DNA from: Monarcha castaneiventris obscurior
Taxonomy: Eukaryota > Chordata > Aves > Passeriformes > Monarchidae
Assembly (NCBI GenBank): GCA_026261815.1
Contig: JAMPIT010000258.1
Span: 17,626,501-17,690,500 of the forward strand
Direction of reading: 5' to 3'
DNA length: 64,000 bases
The notes under the pieces are model-generated. The model searched no databases, was not told the DNA's origin, and worked only from the letters and a program-made list of their open reading frames with translations. Position 1 is the stretch's first letter. Every line of letters begins with the position of its first letter. This document shows, piece after piece, positions 40,001-52,974 of this stretch. The position numbers and the translations under genes are program-made.

Positions 40001-43000
40001 GGGCTTTACCCGATGGCTCGGGGTGATACACCTTGGGATGCGAGGCTGTTCTGCTTCCTTCAGATTAGTTTATCACAAGGAAAGGTGTGAGATTTTTGCA
40101 GGCTTAAGTGTAAGATCACTGCAGCAGGAGGCTCTTGTCGAAGGGGCAGGGTTGGCCTCTCTATCCCTCTGTTACTTCTGAGTTGGTGAGATCTGTTGTG
40201 ACAAGCTAGTGGAAAAATCTTAGGAGGATTATCAGAAAGGTAACATGTTTTTCTGTCACTGTAATTAAGCTGGCAATAGACTAGTATTTTTCAACTTACA
40301 TAGGCTGTGCATTTTAAAATCTCTTGGTGACATAGTTGAAAATAAAGTGATTCACAGGCAGAAGTACAACAATGCTCATCCCGTGCAGCCAGATGCCAGC
40401 TGGCTGTGTACCTGCTGGGGCTGCCCTGAGAGGGGCAGCTGAGGGACATGGGGTGCCAGCACTTTGTCTGGTACAGTGCTTGTGTGTGCAGACACCTCTG
40501 TGGTGGCCAGGAGGGTGCTGGTGACTCAGGATGCGCAGGGCAGGCTTTTCTGCCTGTGTCTGTGGTTATGTGTGCTGAGCCTGGCTTAATGGCAGAGGAA
40601 CTACCACTGCTGGGGCCCAGAAGGAAACATTTGTCAGGGCAGCAGAGGACAGAGATGGAAATGGGAAGGTTTGAGGTCTTCCTGTGTAGCTACTGACCAC
40701 TTGCAAGGGTCTCTTCCAAGGCTGGTGTTTTTCTGAGGAATACATTTGCCTTAAAAGTAGTCTGGAACCTTTGATAGGGTCTTGGAGGATTGAAGACAAA
40801 CTCCCATTGGCAGGAAACGACTTTTTTAACATGTGGTGCCCATAAGTACAGGCATGGTTGGGTGTGATTTCATTGGACTCAATGGATCTGCTTCCACTGC
40901 TTTCACCATTGGATTTGACTCTTAGGTAGTGATGATTTGTAGCTGTTTGAAGGCTTCTTCATAGTACTGCTAGAATTTGATTATTGGGTTTAGAGGATTT
41001 TCTGATTTTACTTTGTGACTTTTCTGACCTTGAGAGTTCTTTGTATGATCCAGGAAGGAGGTTTGGAAACAAGCCCTTGGACAGCTCTCTAAAGTACTTC
41101 TGTCTGTCCAAGTCACTTTTAGGTTCTTTCACTTTTTTAGTAGGTTTGAAATATAAAATCATAGAGGGCACTGTGAGAGGTTGGTTAGTGGCATCAGCAA
41201 TACTAATCAAACATAATTCAACTGACTGCCGTGTAAAGGAAGGTAAGGTAAGGTAGGGGGGGAAGAGTGCAAGTCACTTCAAAAGACCTGCTCTGAAACT
41301 CAGCTCTGCTCTAATCTGCCTTTCAAATCTGGCTTTGCCTGCCCTCATAGAGTGAATCAACCTGACATTTTAGCAATTTTTGAAAGGAAAGGGGTGAAGT
41401 GTTTAGAATGCATCAAAGGGGTGAAGCAGAGAACATCTGAAGAAGATCATCTTTTATCTGATTGATACGCTCTTACTTCATGGCAGAGGAGCAAAAGTAG
41501 GTTAGGTCTTTGTCCCCGCTTTTCACTTTGTCAAGTTTTGTATTGTTTTTGTGTGAAACTTTTAGTTAAGAAGGTTTTATTTCATTTATTTCTGTACATA
41601 ACTTTCATATTAAGCACCTTTGATTATATGATTTATGATGTTATGATGATGATGTCTTTAGCTTTTCCTGCTGCATACTGTGTGTATCCTCTTCACTCTG
41701 AAAATAATTCTATTCTGAAGTAGACCTGCAACAGATTTTGAGCAGACATGAAGATATATAAACATACATTAATATGAGTACATGCATATTTATATATGTA
41801 GTATCTAGGGTCAGGTGTCTAACAGAGATGTTTTCCTTATGTCAGTCCAACTATTGTAGAGGAGTTGGCAGAAAAGATTTAATCATATTTTCTCTGCAAG
41901 TTGTAGGGGACAAAGAATCTGACTTTTCTCTTTCCAAGTCTCTCCTTAGTATGGAACTGCTTTTGAATGATTCTCTTAAAAAATACCCCATGCAAGTCTG
42001 TTTGCCTTACATCGGTATTGATGTTAGAAGTCTTACAGATTTCTTTAGGAGCAAACTTAGAGCAGTGCTGAGTCCACCCAGAAGAGTCTCTATTTTCAGT
42101 TGTCCTTGCTTTTGCTATTGAGCTGTAGAAGCTGAGTTATGTGTTTGAGAGAGACAGTTCTTTATTACTGGCTTGTCTAGACTTTGAAAGAACCAAAAGG
42201 TGTGAATGCTTTTTAGAATGTGTTAATAACTTTCTTTCTACTATGCTACAGAAGTGTTTCATTTCAGGATTCCCTGCAGGTACAGCTTGAGCCATTGGTT
42301 GCAAGCCCCCACCCTGCAAAAAAAATCACCCCCTTTTATTTTATAGGAAATGGCAGTTATTTGAGTTGAATTGTTAAAGAAAATAACGTGATTTAATGAT
42401 ACATATGTATTTCAACTTCAAGCAAACTATTAATGTTTCTTTTTTTTTTTATTTTCCAGAGACACATGGAATTTCATTTAGAATTCAAATCAGTGTGAAA
42501 GAACTGCTGGATACAGATGTACTTTTAAGGCTGTTATTTCATTTACCAGTCAATTACCCATCAACTCCACCAGATATTTCCGTTAACTCAGACCAGCTTA
42601 CAAGGGCCCAGTGTATGGACGTGAAAGATAAATTACTTGAACAAGCAAAGAAGCATCTTTCTGAACCCATGGTACACGATCTGATTCTTTGGGTACAGCA
42701 GCATCTTAAAGATGTCATTAAGCAATCAGCAACAGTTTGCAATGAAAAAACTGCTTTGTCAAAAGGAACAGAAGATGGTATCTGGATGCTCCTTTTGCAC
42801 TTAGATCACATGAGAGCAAAGGCAAAATATGTGAAAACTGTGGAAAAATGGGCTTCAAATCTAAGGCTGACTGGAAGACTGATGTTCATGGGCAAGATAA
42901 TATTGATTCTTCTTCAGGGTGACAGGAGCAGCATTAAGGTGCAGGAACAATGAATGTTGACTAGTTCTATTGATTTACCACTGAAACCTCTGTCTCTGAA

Positions 43001-43973
43001 TATTTTGTGTGTGTTTTTCTAAGATTAACAATTTTGGAAACAAATTGATCATTATGAGAGTAGGAAGGCCCAGCAACTTTATTCTGTATTTAAAAAAAAA
43101 GAAGGTATTCTGTTCTGTCTGCAGTGATACCTGTAGACCTGTGGCCTGGATTGCTTTGCTTCCCACTGTAATTATACCCTGTATCCCTTTGTTTCCTGAC
43201 CTTAATATGCCTAGATTCAGTTTCCTGTATTTCCCAAATACCCCAGAAAGTTGAACAATTTTTGGTCAGAAATGAATAACAGACATATTTCTAACTTATT
43301 GCTAACTGTCTCTTTCCTTGACTTAAAACCACATGGTGCTCCCAGTGCATGCCTGGGCTTTGAAATTATTGCCTGTATTTGTGACCTCCCACTGCATTAG
43401 ATGGGTTTTTGTGGTGATGTTGGAGGAGAATGTTTTGGCTTTTCTAACTCATGCTCTCTAAATCAGTTAGGCGTGCACTTAAACCTGATGAATAGAAGCA
43501 GTCATGCACTTTTTGGGATGGGCACTTTAAAAGTTTTATTGCTATGTTCTGAAAAAAAGTCTGCATTTTGAATGGGCTTTTGCATTTTACTAAACTTTGA
43601 AAATACTAGGTGGTGTATAATATTTTGGGATTTTTTTCTCATTTAGGAGTACTTGCTTCTTCAGAAAACTTCTAAGGTAGATGTGGACTCAAGTGGAAAG
43701 AAATGCAAAGAGAAAATGATGAGTGTACTGTGTGAGACAGAAATACAGTCACAGCATAAAAGGTATAATTTAATGCTGTTGTGGATAGAAAAGTAACAAT
43801 CGATAATTACATTCTGACAAATTTAGGTATATTCATGAGTTTCTCTTTTACAATGTAGATTTCAGACATTCGAAATCAAAGAATATTCAACACTGGAGGA
43901 GCTACAAAAGGAATTTGAAACTGCAGGACTTACAACTCTTTTCTCTGAGTTTGTCCCTCCTCTCTTTAAATAA
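36996..43973 (+). CDS. RWDD3: RWD domain-containing protein 3 (RSUME)
   Basis: RWDD3/RSUME binds the SUMO E2 enzyme UBC9 through its RWD domain and increases SUMO conjugation; IkappaB and HIF-1alpha are known targets. Four exons join in phase: 36996-37080, 42460-42938, 43647-43762 and 43859-43973. They give 264 residues against 267 in human. The RWD domain covers about residues 5-115. It starts with the acidic/hydrophobic helix [19 protein letters not shown] and carries the domain hallmark YPSTPP at residues 61-66; Tyr61-Pro62 matches the YP pair reported as important in human RSUME. The C-terminal half holds [60 protein letters not shown] and [11 protein letters not shown] blocks. No frame break is seen. 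The first intron is 5.4 kb. The start codon is the first in frame and sits in GGCCATGTC. Confidence 0.97.
37081..42459 (+). other. RWDD3: RWDD3 first intron
   Basis: A 5.4-kb intron from GTGAGG to TTTTCCAG. Its first ~250 bases continue the CpG island. It holds one CR1 fragment near 38.2 kb. No nested gene is supported. Confidence 0.8.
38203..38385 (+). mobile_element. CR1-type LINE 3' fragment (degraded)
   Basis: Hallmark CR1 blocks: 'acactttttttactgtgagggt', 'gctgagtgctgg', 'gttgccaagagagcctgtgg', 'ctccctcactggagatattcagaa', and 'ttgtcctgggca' before a decayed tail. It is in + orientation, non-coding, with approximate ends. Confidence 0.88.
42460..42938 (+). CDS. RWDD3: RWDD3 exon 2, main RWD-domain exon
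   Basis: The acceptor is a T-rich tract plus TTTTCCAG. It encodes residues 29-188, covering most of the RWD domain ([20 protein letters not shown]) and the conserved [10 protein letters not shown] and [18 protein letters not shown] segments. The donor is TTAAG|GTGCAG; the open frame that continues past it is not conserved. Confidence 0.96.
42939..43646 (+). other. RWDD3: RWDD3 intron
   Basis: A GTGCAG to CATTTAG intron of about 0.7 kb, AT-rich, with nothing recognised. Confidence 0.85.
43647..43762 (+). CDS. RWDD3: RWDD3 exon 3
   Basis: Encodes [20 protein letters not shown], then [18 protein letters not shown], with a split Arg codon. It is almost identical in pattern to the human exon. 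The donor is AAAAG|GTATAA. Confidence 0.95.
43859..43973 (+). CDS. RWDD3: RWDD3 terminal coding exon
   Basis: The acceptor is CAATGTAG. It encodes [20 protein letters not shown], then [17 protein letters not shown], and ends in TAA at 43971-43973. Confidence 0.95.
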
Positions 43974-43974
43974 A
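43969..43974 (+). terminator. RWDD3: AATAAA hexamer overlapping the RWDD3 stop codon
   Basis: The last Lys codon and the TAA stop together form AATAAA. It is canonical in sequence, but use of this hexamer is unproven. More distal AATAAA hexamers exist, for example near 45.04 kb. Confidence 0.35.
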
Positions 43975-46900
43975 ATTAAAAGAAAACACTGGACCTTTGA
44001 CCAAAGCAGTAGTTGACTGCAGATGCTGATGGAAGATGAAAGGACTTGTGGCAAACAGTGTTGAAGCATTTCTGCAAAACATACCAGTAGTAGTCATCCT
44101 TCTGCAAGAAGAAGGCAATTAATACATTAAGAACTGATAACTTTTTGGCATTTATGTAATAATAACTTTTTCCAGGCAATGTGATGTTGATTGTGATAAT
44201 TGCACGGCAAGCATGAGAGATTGGGAAGAAATAATGTTAAAAACATAGTCTTCAAGTCAGACTCTGTTTTGCAGTCCCTGTTTTTCAATGTTTTGTTTCT
44301 TCTCTCTCATGGTAGAGTTTATTGATAATGACCTGCTGGACAGCGTGATTAATTTTGTTTTGGAAGATTATATGAAGATATTTCTATAAAAAAACATGGC
44401 AAACACAGATTTGAATACGTGAGGACAGCATACACTTAATGTCCTTTAGGAGTTCATCTGCTAATTTTTCATTCTCCGTTTAATTGACTGTAAATGCTAG
44501 ATGGTTGATTTGAAGAACAAGCTCATGTCACTTGGGGCCTGAAAAAGCTTAGAAGTGTCTTTTTGAATATTTTTATTTTAAAATGCATAAAAACACCCAC
44601 ATGGAGGATTTAAATTGATTAAAAGCTGAGGTAAAGCCAATTGTAGTATTTTCTTTGATAGTTTACAGATGTCTTTTTCACTTTATCTGGTTTTACTGTC
44701 TGTGCAGCTTTAGATATCTTGATTCAATTAAACTGTTGGAGCAGTTTATATACAGACTTCAGTTTTCTGTCTTTCAAGACTTTTGTCAAGGTTTGTTTGG
44801 GTTTTTTTGGATTGGTCACTGGCCTTGACCAACTTACTTTTTTTTATCAGTAGTCTGTGTTTACATCTGTATAGTGTTACAAATTATATGCATAGTATTA
44901 TAAATTGTGCAAGTTGTGCAAGTTCGGTTTACCTAGGGAGAATTGCATACTTATTTCTTATGATTATTAATGTGGGTCCTTTGGTTTCTATTGCACCTGA
45001 AACCATTCTGTAGCAAGACTAGATAAATTATCCAGTAATAAAAATTTTGCACTCATGAGTTTCTTAGTAGCTAGCACTGCCATTTGCTACTTCAGTTTGT
45101 TTTATCATGTAGCTAAACATGTGCTTTACTGCTCTCTAAAACTCAGTCTCAGAACCCAAATGTCTCATGTATTCTGTGTTAATTAAACAGATTTGATCAA
45201 TTCAGAATAAACAAATTTATTTCCATTCTACTGGGGGAAGACCAGTAAAATTTGTTTTAGTTCCGAAAGTGTGGTTTGGCTAATCATTATGTAAGATCTG
45301 ATTTCCTGTTTCATACTCAGACCATGAGATCATACCTCTTTCTTTATATATTCTAGAAAAGCAACTGAAGCAGACTAGGAAGACAGATATTGTTTGAGGT
45401 ATCAGATGCATAAAGAGTTGTAGATTGTTTGAAAGTTTCTAAAGTTTTTCAGGAGTTTGGTAATTTTCCTGATAGAGAGTATCTCAGATATGTATGCTGC
45501 ATGTTATTTCAGGCACTGATGCTAATTTAATGAGATAGTAGCAAAGTTCTTCTTAATGAGTCTTTCATGTTTATCACATACAGTACTTCAGGCACAGTAG
45601 AAAACAGACTGGGTTGAACAGGTTTTACAAATCTGTTCTATGTTATTTTGAAATGGCTTCCTGAGAGACAGGAAATCTGATTTTCTATCAATTTAAGTGC
45701 ATGTGAAGATGAATTCTTACTTTTATAAAGAAGAACAAAACACAAGTATCTTTAAAATATTAAAATAACATGTATTTTAAATTACAGTTTCCAGAATCAA
45801 AATGTTCTCAGGTAAAATATCTGTTGAAAAATTGTGTGTCAGTGCAGTATAAAGTTTTGAAAAGCTACAGAGGCTCTCTCCTTGTACTGTGTGACAGATC
45901 TGACAAGTATCAAACTCAAGAAAAGGCCTGTGCATGTACAGCATAAGAAAACATAATCAGTATCTCTCTGCGAAACTGAATGTTGTCAGATTTTGCCAGA
46001 TGCATTGTAAATCCGTTGATTTTAGGAATCAGGTTGAATGGCATACCTACTCATGTGATCTCAAATTGCATGTGACTTCAAAAACAATTGAGGCATAAGT
46101 TGTTGTGATCATCTTTCTTGCAAGATTAGATGCAGATTCAGTAAAGTTTTCCTCCCTGCTAGAAAAGCCATTTGTGGCCATCAATGATTGCCAGTTGCAC
46201 TTGAATATAAACCCATGTATTTTTTTTTGAGTTTTATTGCCTGATGCCTTCTTAGTCAACTATTTGGTCAGAGCTGGCATTCTGCAACAGCCAATTAAAA
46301 AGTGCCAGTTGGGTAAGCTGCAGCTCTCTCCTGATCTGTGCTCATCATCCTGCCAAATGAAGTTGCTGTAAGAAGCTAGATGATTTCTGTGTTTCAGGAG
46401 TTGGAAAATGCATTTTATACAATGGATTTTTACCATAGCTGAATTTGTTACTCACTAGCTAACACTGGACAAATTCAGAAGTTCAGTGTAGGAAAGGACT
46501 ACAGTTTTTCAGCTTGGTTTAATGTGCTTCAGGAGAATTACAAATCTGATCAGCTTGGTACTGTTCAGACAGCAGAGTACATGAAAACTGATGTCAGTCT
46601 GATTCTCTTAAAGCAAATGCTTTTCCTACCTATCAATCAGTCACTTCTTTTGAAGGGTAGGAGATATCTTCTGTTCAGACAAGTAAACAGTATTTTTAAA
46701 GGCTGTTCTTTTGGAAGGATGTTGCAGCTGTCTGTTAACTGGTGGTTTGTTTGCATTCATTGTAAGAGGAGATGAGCTAGCCTGCAAGCCTCTGGGGCAC
46801 AGAAGTCATCAAAATGGGTCCTATGGTGCATGTTCTGCCTTCCAAGGGAATTGAAGGACACACGAGAACAAAATGCACAGATACAGAAGAACAAGATGCA

Positions 46901-49900
46901 GGGAAAAAAAGGCATATCAGTGTGTAAAATGTTAGTGAGGTGTATGTAACTATCAGAATCTGACAATTCAGTTGCAAGGAAGAAGAAACCCACAAATTAA
47001 AGATGATTTAACAAATTAAAAGCTAGCTTTCTTGTGGATATTGTGTTACAAATACTTCAAACAGCATGGTCAGTAAAGCCTTGTTTCCTGTGGCCTTGCT
47101 AGTTTCTAAGCTAGAGCACACATGAAGCCTTCCCTGCAGGAGATACATTCCTGATGGTGTTCTCCCAGGTGGGTTCCCCAGTGCCTGCTATTGATTGTGC
47201 ATAAGTTGATTATTGCTTGCATAAATCTTTAAAATATGATTAGCATTTTCCCACCTGTTAACTTTTACATCAAAGTTGGTTTCTTTCAGGTTGTTCACCT
47301 CTCATTTTAATTGAAGTGACTTAAATTCAAAAGTTCTAGGAAAACAAAAGTTCTAGGTAAAAATCCATTATTTTTACCAGCATCCATAAATATGCTTGCT
47401 TCTGTATGGACAGCACAGATGTATAACCATAGTTTCCTTTAAAAATCAGGCTAAAACGAAAGATGTTGCTGTAGGACTGACAACTTGGAAGAATCAAGTT
47501 TTTTAGGACAAAACTGAGGTTTGATTGGTCTTTTTGAATACCTTGGCTTATTAAGTGTGAACAAAACACAAAAAAATGGGTTAAGGAAACAAGAAAAATC
47601 CAGAGAAGGAAAAAAATGGGGAACATCAATTCCTCTCCCCTCAACTCCCGAGTTTTATATTTGGTGTTACAGGGAGGACAAGACACTGTAGGAAGTCATA
47701 TATGAAAATCCTTGACATAATCAATTAAAAATAACTGAAAGTAGATTTTATTGTTTTGTGAATAAGGCTGATTTTTGTGGTTTTGTAGTTACATCTCATT
47801 TTGCAATAATAAGATCATTTGTCTCTTCCTTCTGGTGTGAATGACCCACAAAACCCACTGAGATTAGTATGAATTATATGCAGAAGTACTGTAATGAGCC
47901 TTAAGAAACTTCATAGTGGAAAAAATACTTTGTTTATGTTGTTTCTTTTAAAAATAGTTTAATAAACCCTTCATATGGATGATTTAAAGCCTAGTGTCCC
48001 TTGATTTTTCCATCTTTATCTGTGAAAATACAAACCTAATCATGCTATAGTACATTTGAAATAAGATGATGAAATGTTGCACTCACTGTATTTCTGCCAG
48101 AGCTTGAGACTAAAATTGCTTATATTATGAAATAGTGCAATTTCTGGAATCAACTTCAATATATCTTATAGTAGTACTAAGCATTATCATCCTGTCTTTG
48201 TGTGTGTAACACATGCAATGCTGGCAGCAGTCTGTTACAGTTTTATATTTTGTATGTATACTTAATTTTTTGTTATCTTATGCAAGAGTTATGATTGTTT
48301 ATATTCTTAATTATAGACATAAATGGAACTTGGAATGTAAATACGCTGATAGCATTTTGCAGCTATTGTTCTGTGCTGTGTTCATGTATTGGCTTTTATA
48401 TTCGTTTGTGTTGTCTGACTTCAAAGTATTAACCTGCAGTGAAGAGAAGTCTTCAGTGTGACAGAAAAATTTGCCTAAAAGACATTAATTTAAGGAATTA
48501 TTTGGGCTCTAAAGATGAATCCTTTAATGTTTTGAGTTAATTATGCACTCAGATGCTTTAATTATATGTTAATAAGGTAGCAACTGCTGCACTTTTAAAT
48601 TTTCTTTGTGTTTCTTAATGTGATACCAGTAATCTGTTTGTATCCTGTGTTAGAAAATACCTGATCATGGAATTTGGGTCAATATTTTGTTAGTATTTCC
48701 CATTGTAAATATCTATGATTTTTTATATGTATACATTGTTATCTATTACACCTTAAATGCAAAGTGTTATTTTAGGATGAAACTTGTTACAAAAGGTCTC
48801 TGCATGAGAACAGTAACTCTGCTTTTCTGCTGCTTTTCCTGTTGTCACCTTTTACATTCCTGCAGCTATGGGAAGCTGTCAAATGATCAGAGTTTTCTGG
48901 AGCTGAACTTAACAGGCCAACCCAGTGTGTTACACCAGAGCTTGGTGCCAGCTGGGTGGAGGCAAGGTGCTCTCCAGGAATTCATGGGACCACTTTTGAC
49001 AACATCTAACTGCTCCACTGAAAGGATTAGCTGGATATTTCCTGAACTTTGTGTAGAGAATCGAGGGAGTGAATTCCACCCGTGCAGAAGGTGAATGGTT
49101 GGCTGTTGCTTGATCCGAGCTTTACACCAGGAAAGCTCTCTGGTACTCCTTTTATGTTAATGCCGTGGAGGCTAATAAGCTGAAGTTTACACTTTTGATA
49201 GTCACAGGGAACACTTCACAGCAAAATCAGTGCCACCATTTTAAGACTGAAGGTGGTAAACTGTGTACTTTGTTTTTTAGTTGTACGTAGAAAAAAGACC
49301 AATGGAAAATGATTTTTTGCTGGTCTCTGATCAGTCACTCATCTGTAGTGATACACAGAGGCAGGGTACATTTTTATAGGAGATGGTGCTATGACTACCT
49401 TTCAGTCAAGATACAATAAAAAGCACTTCTTTTTTGAAGTAAAATAACTGACTTGCTTGTGAGAACACTGTCCACGTGAGATGCTGAACAGAAGCTGAGC
49501 TGTATGGATTGAGCTGTGCCAGAGGCTGATTTTTATTTGGTGGAAGTGGAGGTGTTAGAAAGGGACAGACAGCAGTAAAAACACTGGTGATGTGGCTCTC
49601 AGAGAAACCAAAAGGAAGAGGTTTTTGCATTGATTTCTCTCTGGAAAGGAGTTCGGGAGTATGAGCTACTAAAGAAGTTGCTACTGTATCCAAGCTTCAA
49701 GTAGAAATGTCTGAAATAAATTTGCAGCTTCATTGTCATTTCTCTTTTTAGCAGAAGCAGCACGTAGAACTGAGAACAAGTAGTGGAAGTTTTCACGAGT
49801 ATAGAAATGACAAACCTCACTCAAGAGCTGTAGGCTGTCCATGAAGGAATTAGCGCAATTCTTAGAAATTGTCCTCGAATGACCCAGGAATGACAGAGAC

Positions 49901-52091
49901 TTTGTTGAGGCAACAAACTCCAAAAATCTCATGATTTGGAAACCAAGCTGTCGTGGTTCCGAGCGATTGGGAACATTGATGGAAGAGGTGACTAGCAGCT
50001 CCCAGGAGCAGATTTTCTGCAAAATTTGGGCATTCTGGAAAGCAAGGGCTAAGGGGGTTGACAAATCGCTTTTGAGGAAAAAAAGATTCTGCTTAATTGT
50101 GGAATCAGAGAATACAGGTAAGTGTTTAATTTTTACAAGACTTTTTCTGCATTGGTACTATAGACACCTGGTACGGAGATTTTAGATGGTCCCTGCTCGA
50201 ATAGTGTCTAGTGTCTTGGGAAGCCAATCTATTTCAGTTCCACATCAATTTCAAAGATCATTTTGGGTGATAATGGTGGTCAGTGGCATGAAAAGATTTA
50301 AGTACTGCAAACCTATTCTGGATCAAGGATTTGCAATGCAATTAAGAAACAGCTTTTAAGTATGAATTAGATAAGGCACATCTAATAACAAAAATAGGAG
50401 GGAAAGAAAACACTCCACTGGAATGGCTACAAAAAATCCCGAAAAATCATGTTTCTGAGGTACTCGTGTGGCAAAGGAGAATTTCAGGGTTCCCTTTGCA
50501 TGGACAAGGAGCCAAATGCTGTAAACTCAGCTGGATGTGAGGGTGTCAGTCAGAGTTTATGAGCTGTACAGTGCTTGGCACAGTATGTGTATCTTCTCTT
50601 CCAGCATTGCACCAGATTGCTTTATTTTTCCTCCCCTTTTAATTTTTTTTTTATTTTGAAAGCAGCTGCAGGAAAGGAGATAGCAGTCACTTGCTATGAA
50701 TTCTGTTCTTCTTACAATACTAATTACTAAAAGATGCTACAGGTTTTCTTCAGACTAATTTTGAAGAAGCAGGGGAATACTTTTTAAAACAAATAAAGGA
50801 ACGGAGATAAAATCTCAGGAGAAGTTGTTAATTTACATATTGGAGCTGTGAAAAAAAAAAAGATTTGTCAGAAGAAGAGGTATAAATCAGAGTGGGAATA
50901 AAGACATGTCCCCTCACTGGTCCGGAGTTGCCATCTGTCTGAGCTCTGGCAGAAGCTGATGTTAATGCTTAGCAGAGGAGAGCGGTATTTCTCCACAGTA
51001 GTGCCTGATGCTGGCTCTAAAGAGCTTTTTGTGCTGGAAGACTGGGGACAGCTAAAGGCAAAGCTTGGAAGCACAGGCAGCATGCTGACAATTTTTAGGG
51101 TCTTAGCTTTTGAACAGCCATGAAAGCTGGGCTACTCACTGTGGAACACTGTTAGTAACAGCCACAGGAGCTCTGGTACAGGCTCTTATTTAACTCAGTG
51201 AATCTATTGGAAAAGGTAACAAAACAGAAGTTGTGTAATCAGTCCCAAAGAGAGGTGGTGACTGTAGAGGGTGAAGCAGTTCAGTACTGGAGAACACTGG
51301 GTTGTTGAAAGCTGGATAGTTTTTGGCAGCTGGGACAATGAAAAGCTAATCCTTGGGATTTTTTGCATAGCTCTTATCAATCACTGTGGAAAAAAAGGGG
51401 AAAAATTGATTCTTGCTCATCTAATTAGGGATTTTTTTCTAGAAACTCATTGCTAAGTTGAAACAAATGAGTTGTGGATAGTTGTTTATCAGCAAAAGTT
51501 CTGCTTTAGGTAGAGTTTTAAGAGAAGTTTTGACTGTTAGGTTTCTTATGGATCTGAAGTAGGAATGGGTTACAGCTCCCTAAAAATTTCTTATTAACAG
51601 CAAATCATTACAGCAATGCAACAAGTGTTAGAAAATTTCAACTGCTGTGGAATAAACTACAGCAGAAAATTGTGAATATAACTCCTGTTATTCAGTATTT
51701 TCTGGGACCCTTGGGATTAGCAGCAAGGTGGGGTCAGAATTTTCAAAATAGCAATAAGGATTTATTTTTTTTTTTTCTTAGCCAGCAGCAAGAGTTTCTA
51801 TTTATGCCAACTTTCCAACAGCAGAAAGAAAAGGGATATACTTCTGGAATACCATGATGGGGTAACAGAACTTTAAACAAATTTGTAGGTTTCATTTGTA
51901 AGTTTCAAAACCAAACACAAACAGACCCCAGAACAGTCTGGGAAAAGATTACTTTCATGGTAAAATACAGTTTGTGGCAATCTGAAGCGATAGCTCTTAG
52001 GTCGTGCACATGTATTTGAGAGATTATTGTCTGAACAGGTAAGGGGTGGTGTTTGGTTTGGTTTTGTTTTGTCCTTTTTTTCCTGTTAAAG

Positions 52092-52260
52092 CCAGAGCAG
52101 GTGCTGGAATGTGCTGAAACATTTAAGCAAGAACGAGTATGTGAACAAATAATCTGCAGTAAACCTCAGGTTGCCCCTCAAGGTCAAACACGACGAGAGT
52201 TGTTCCAAAGGGATGCTGAGGAATACATTCAGTGCAGGGAGCTCTGGGAGCAGCTGCAGG
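52092..52260 (+). other. Possible orphan coding exon (unidentified)
   Basis: An open segment of 56 codons lies between a pyrimidine tract ending TGTTAAAG and a strong donor GCAGG|GTGAGC. The peptide starts PEQVLECAETFKQERVCEQI and ends REL..EQLQ. It is charged and helix-like, unlike the low-complexity chance frames around it. I do not recognise the family and find no partner exon with convincing coding character nearby. It could be an exon of an unrecognised gene, a decayed gene fragment, or chance. Confidence 0.25.
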
Positions 52261-52916
52261 GTGAGCTCAGCCCCAGGAAGGGCCTGAACTGCTGACACTT
52301 GGCAGCACAAAGGGCCCTTGAGCTGTGGCACAGCCGGGACTGGACACTCGGGGACACGGCAGGAGCCCAGACTTCCTCACCCTTGGGCTGTGAGGGGGTA
52401 AAAGCCCCATCGTTCCTTCATTTGGGGTCCTTCCCCGGAGGCACCAGCTCCAGCTTTATAATAACTTTATGAAAACCTTTGTTATTTAGTTACTGCATGA
52501 TGATTAAATTATTTTCAGGAGCAGGCTGTCTGAGGCTCTGCTGTGGGACACCTGGGCTCGAGCTGGGAAGGACCAGTGGTGTGACTGAGAGTGGGATGTG
52601 CAGCCGGGAAGGGGCCTCAGGCACAGCTCCGGTGGTGCAAGAGGGACTGCAGGAATGGCTCCTGGATGGTCGGACAGGGAAGCTTCCTTAACAGCTACTA
52701 GTTACGCTTGGAGCCAAGGTAAGAAAGGTGGATGTTCCACTGATAAAATGAAGACTGAAGTTCGTTGGAGAATAGGAAGCTTTGGCAATTCTGAAAGATC
52801 ATTACACAATATGGTAAAAATCAGGAATGTGCAATGGTTAACGTTGCTCTTTGGTCCATTTTGTTTCACAACCCCTTGTGTAGTGAATGCAGACAGGAGG
52901 GTAATTAAAGGGCTAG

Positions 52917-52974
52917 TGATTATTAATTATAATTTAATTATTAATTATAATTTAATCATTAATGATAATTAAAG
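52917..52974. repeat. AT-rich ~17-bp tandem repeat
   Basis: About three imperfect copies of ATTAATTATAATTTAAT-like sequence, partly palindromic, read directly. Confidence 0.75.

Noticed and set aside
48687..49094. 135-codon plus-strand frame with hydrophobic stretches
   Set aside because: Starts in AT-rich DNA, has no domain pattern, and the hydrophobicity follows from T-rich codons.
49681..50064. 127-codon minus-strand frame considered as a retroviral or gene fragment
   Set aside because: No catalytic or structural motif of any retroelement protein family could be recognised, and no terminal repeats were found around it.
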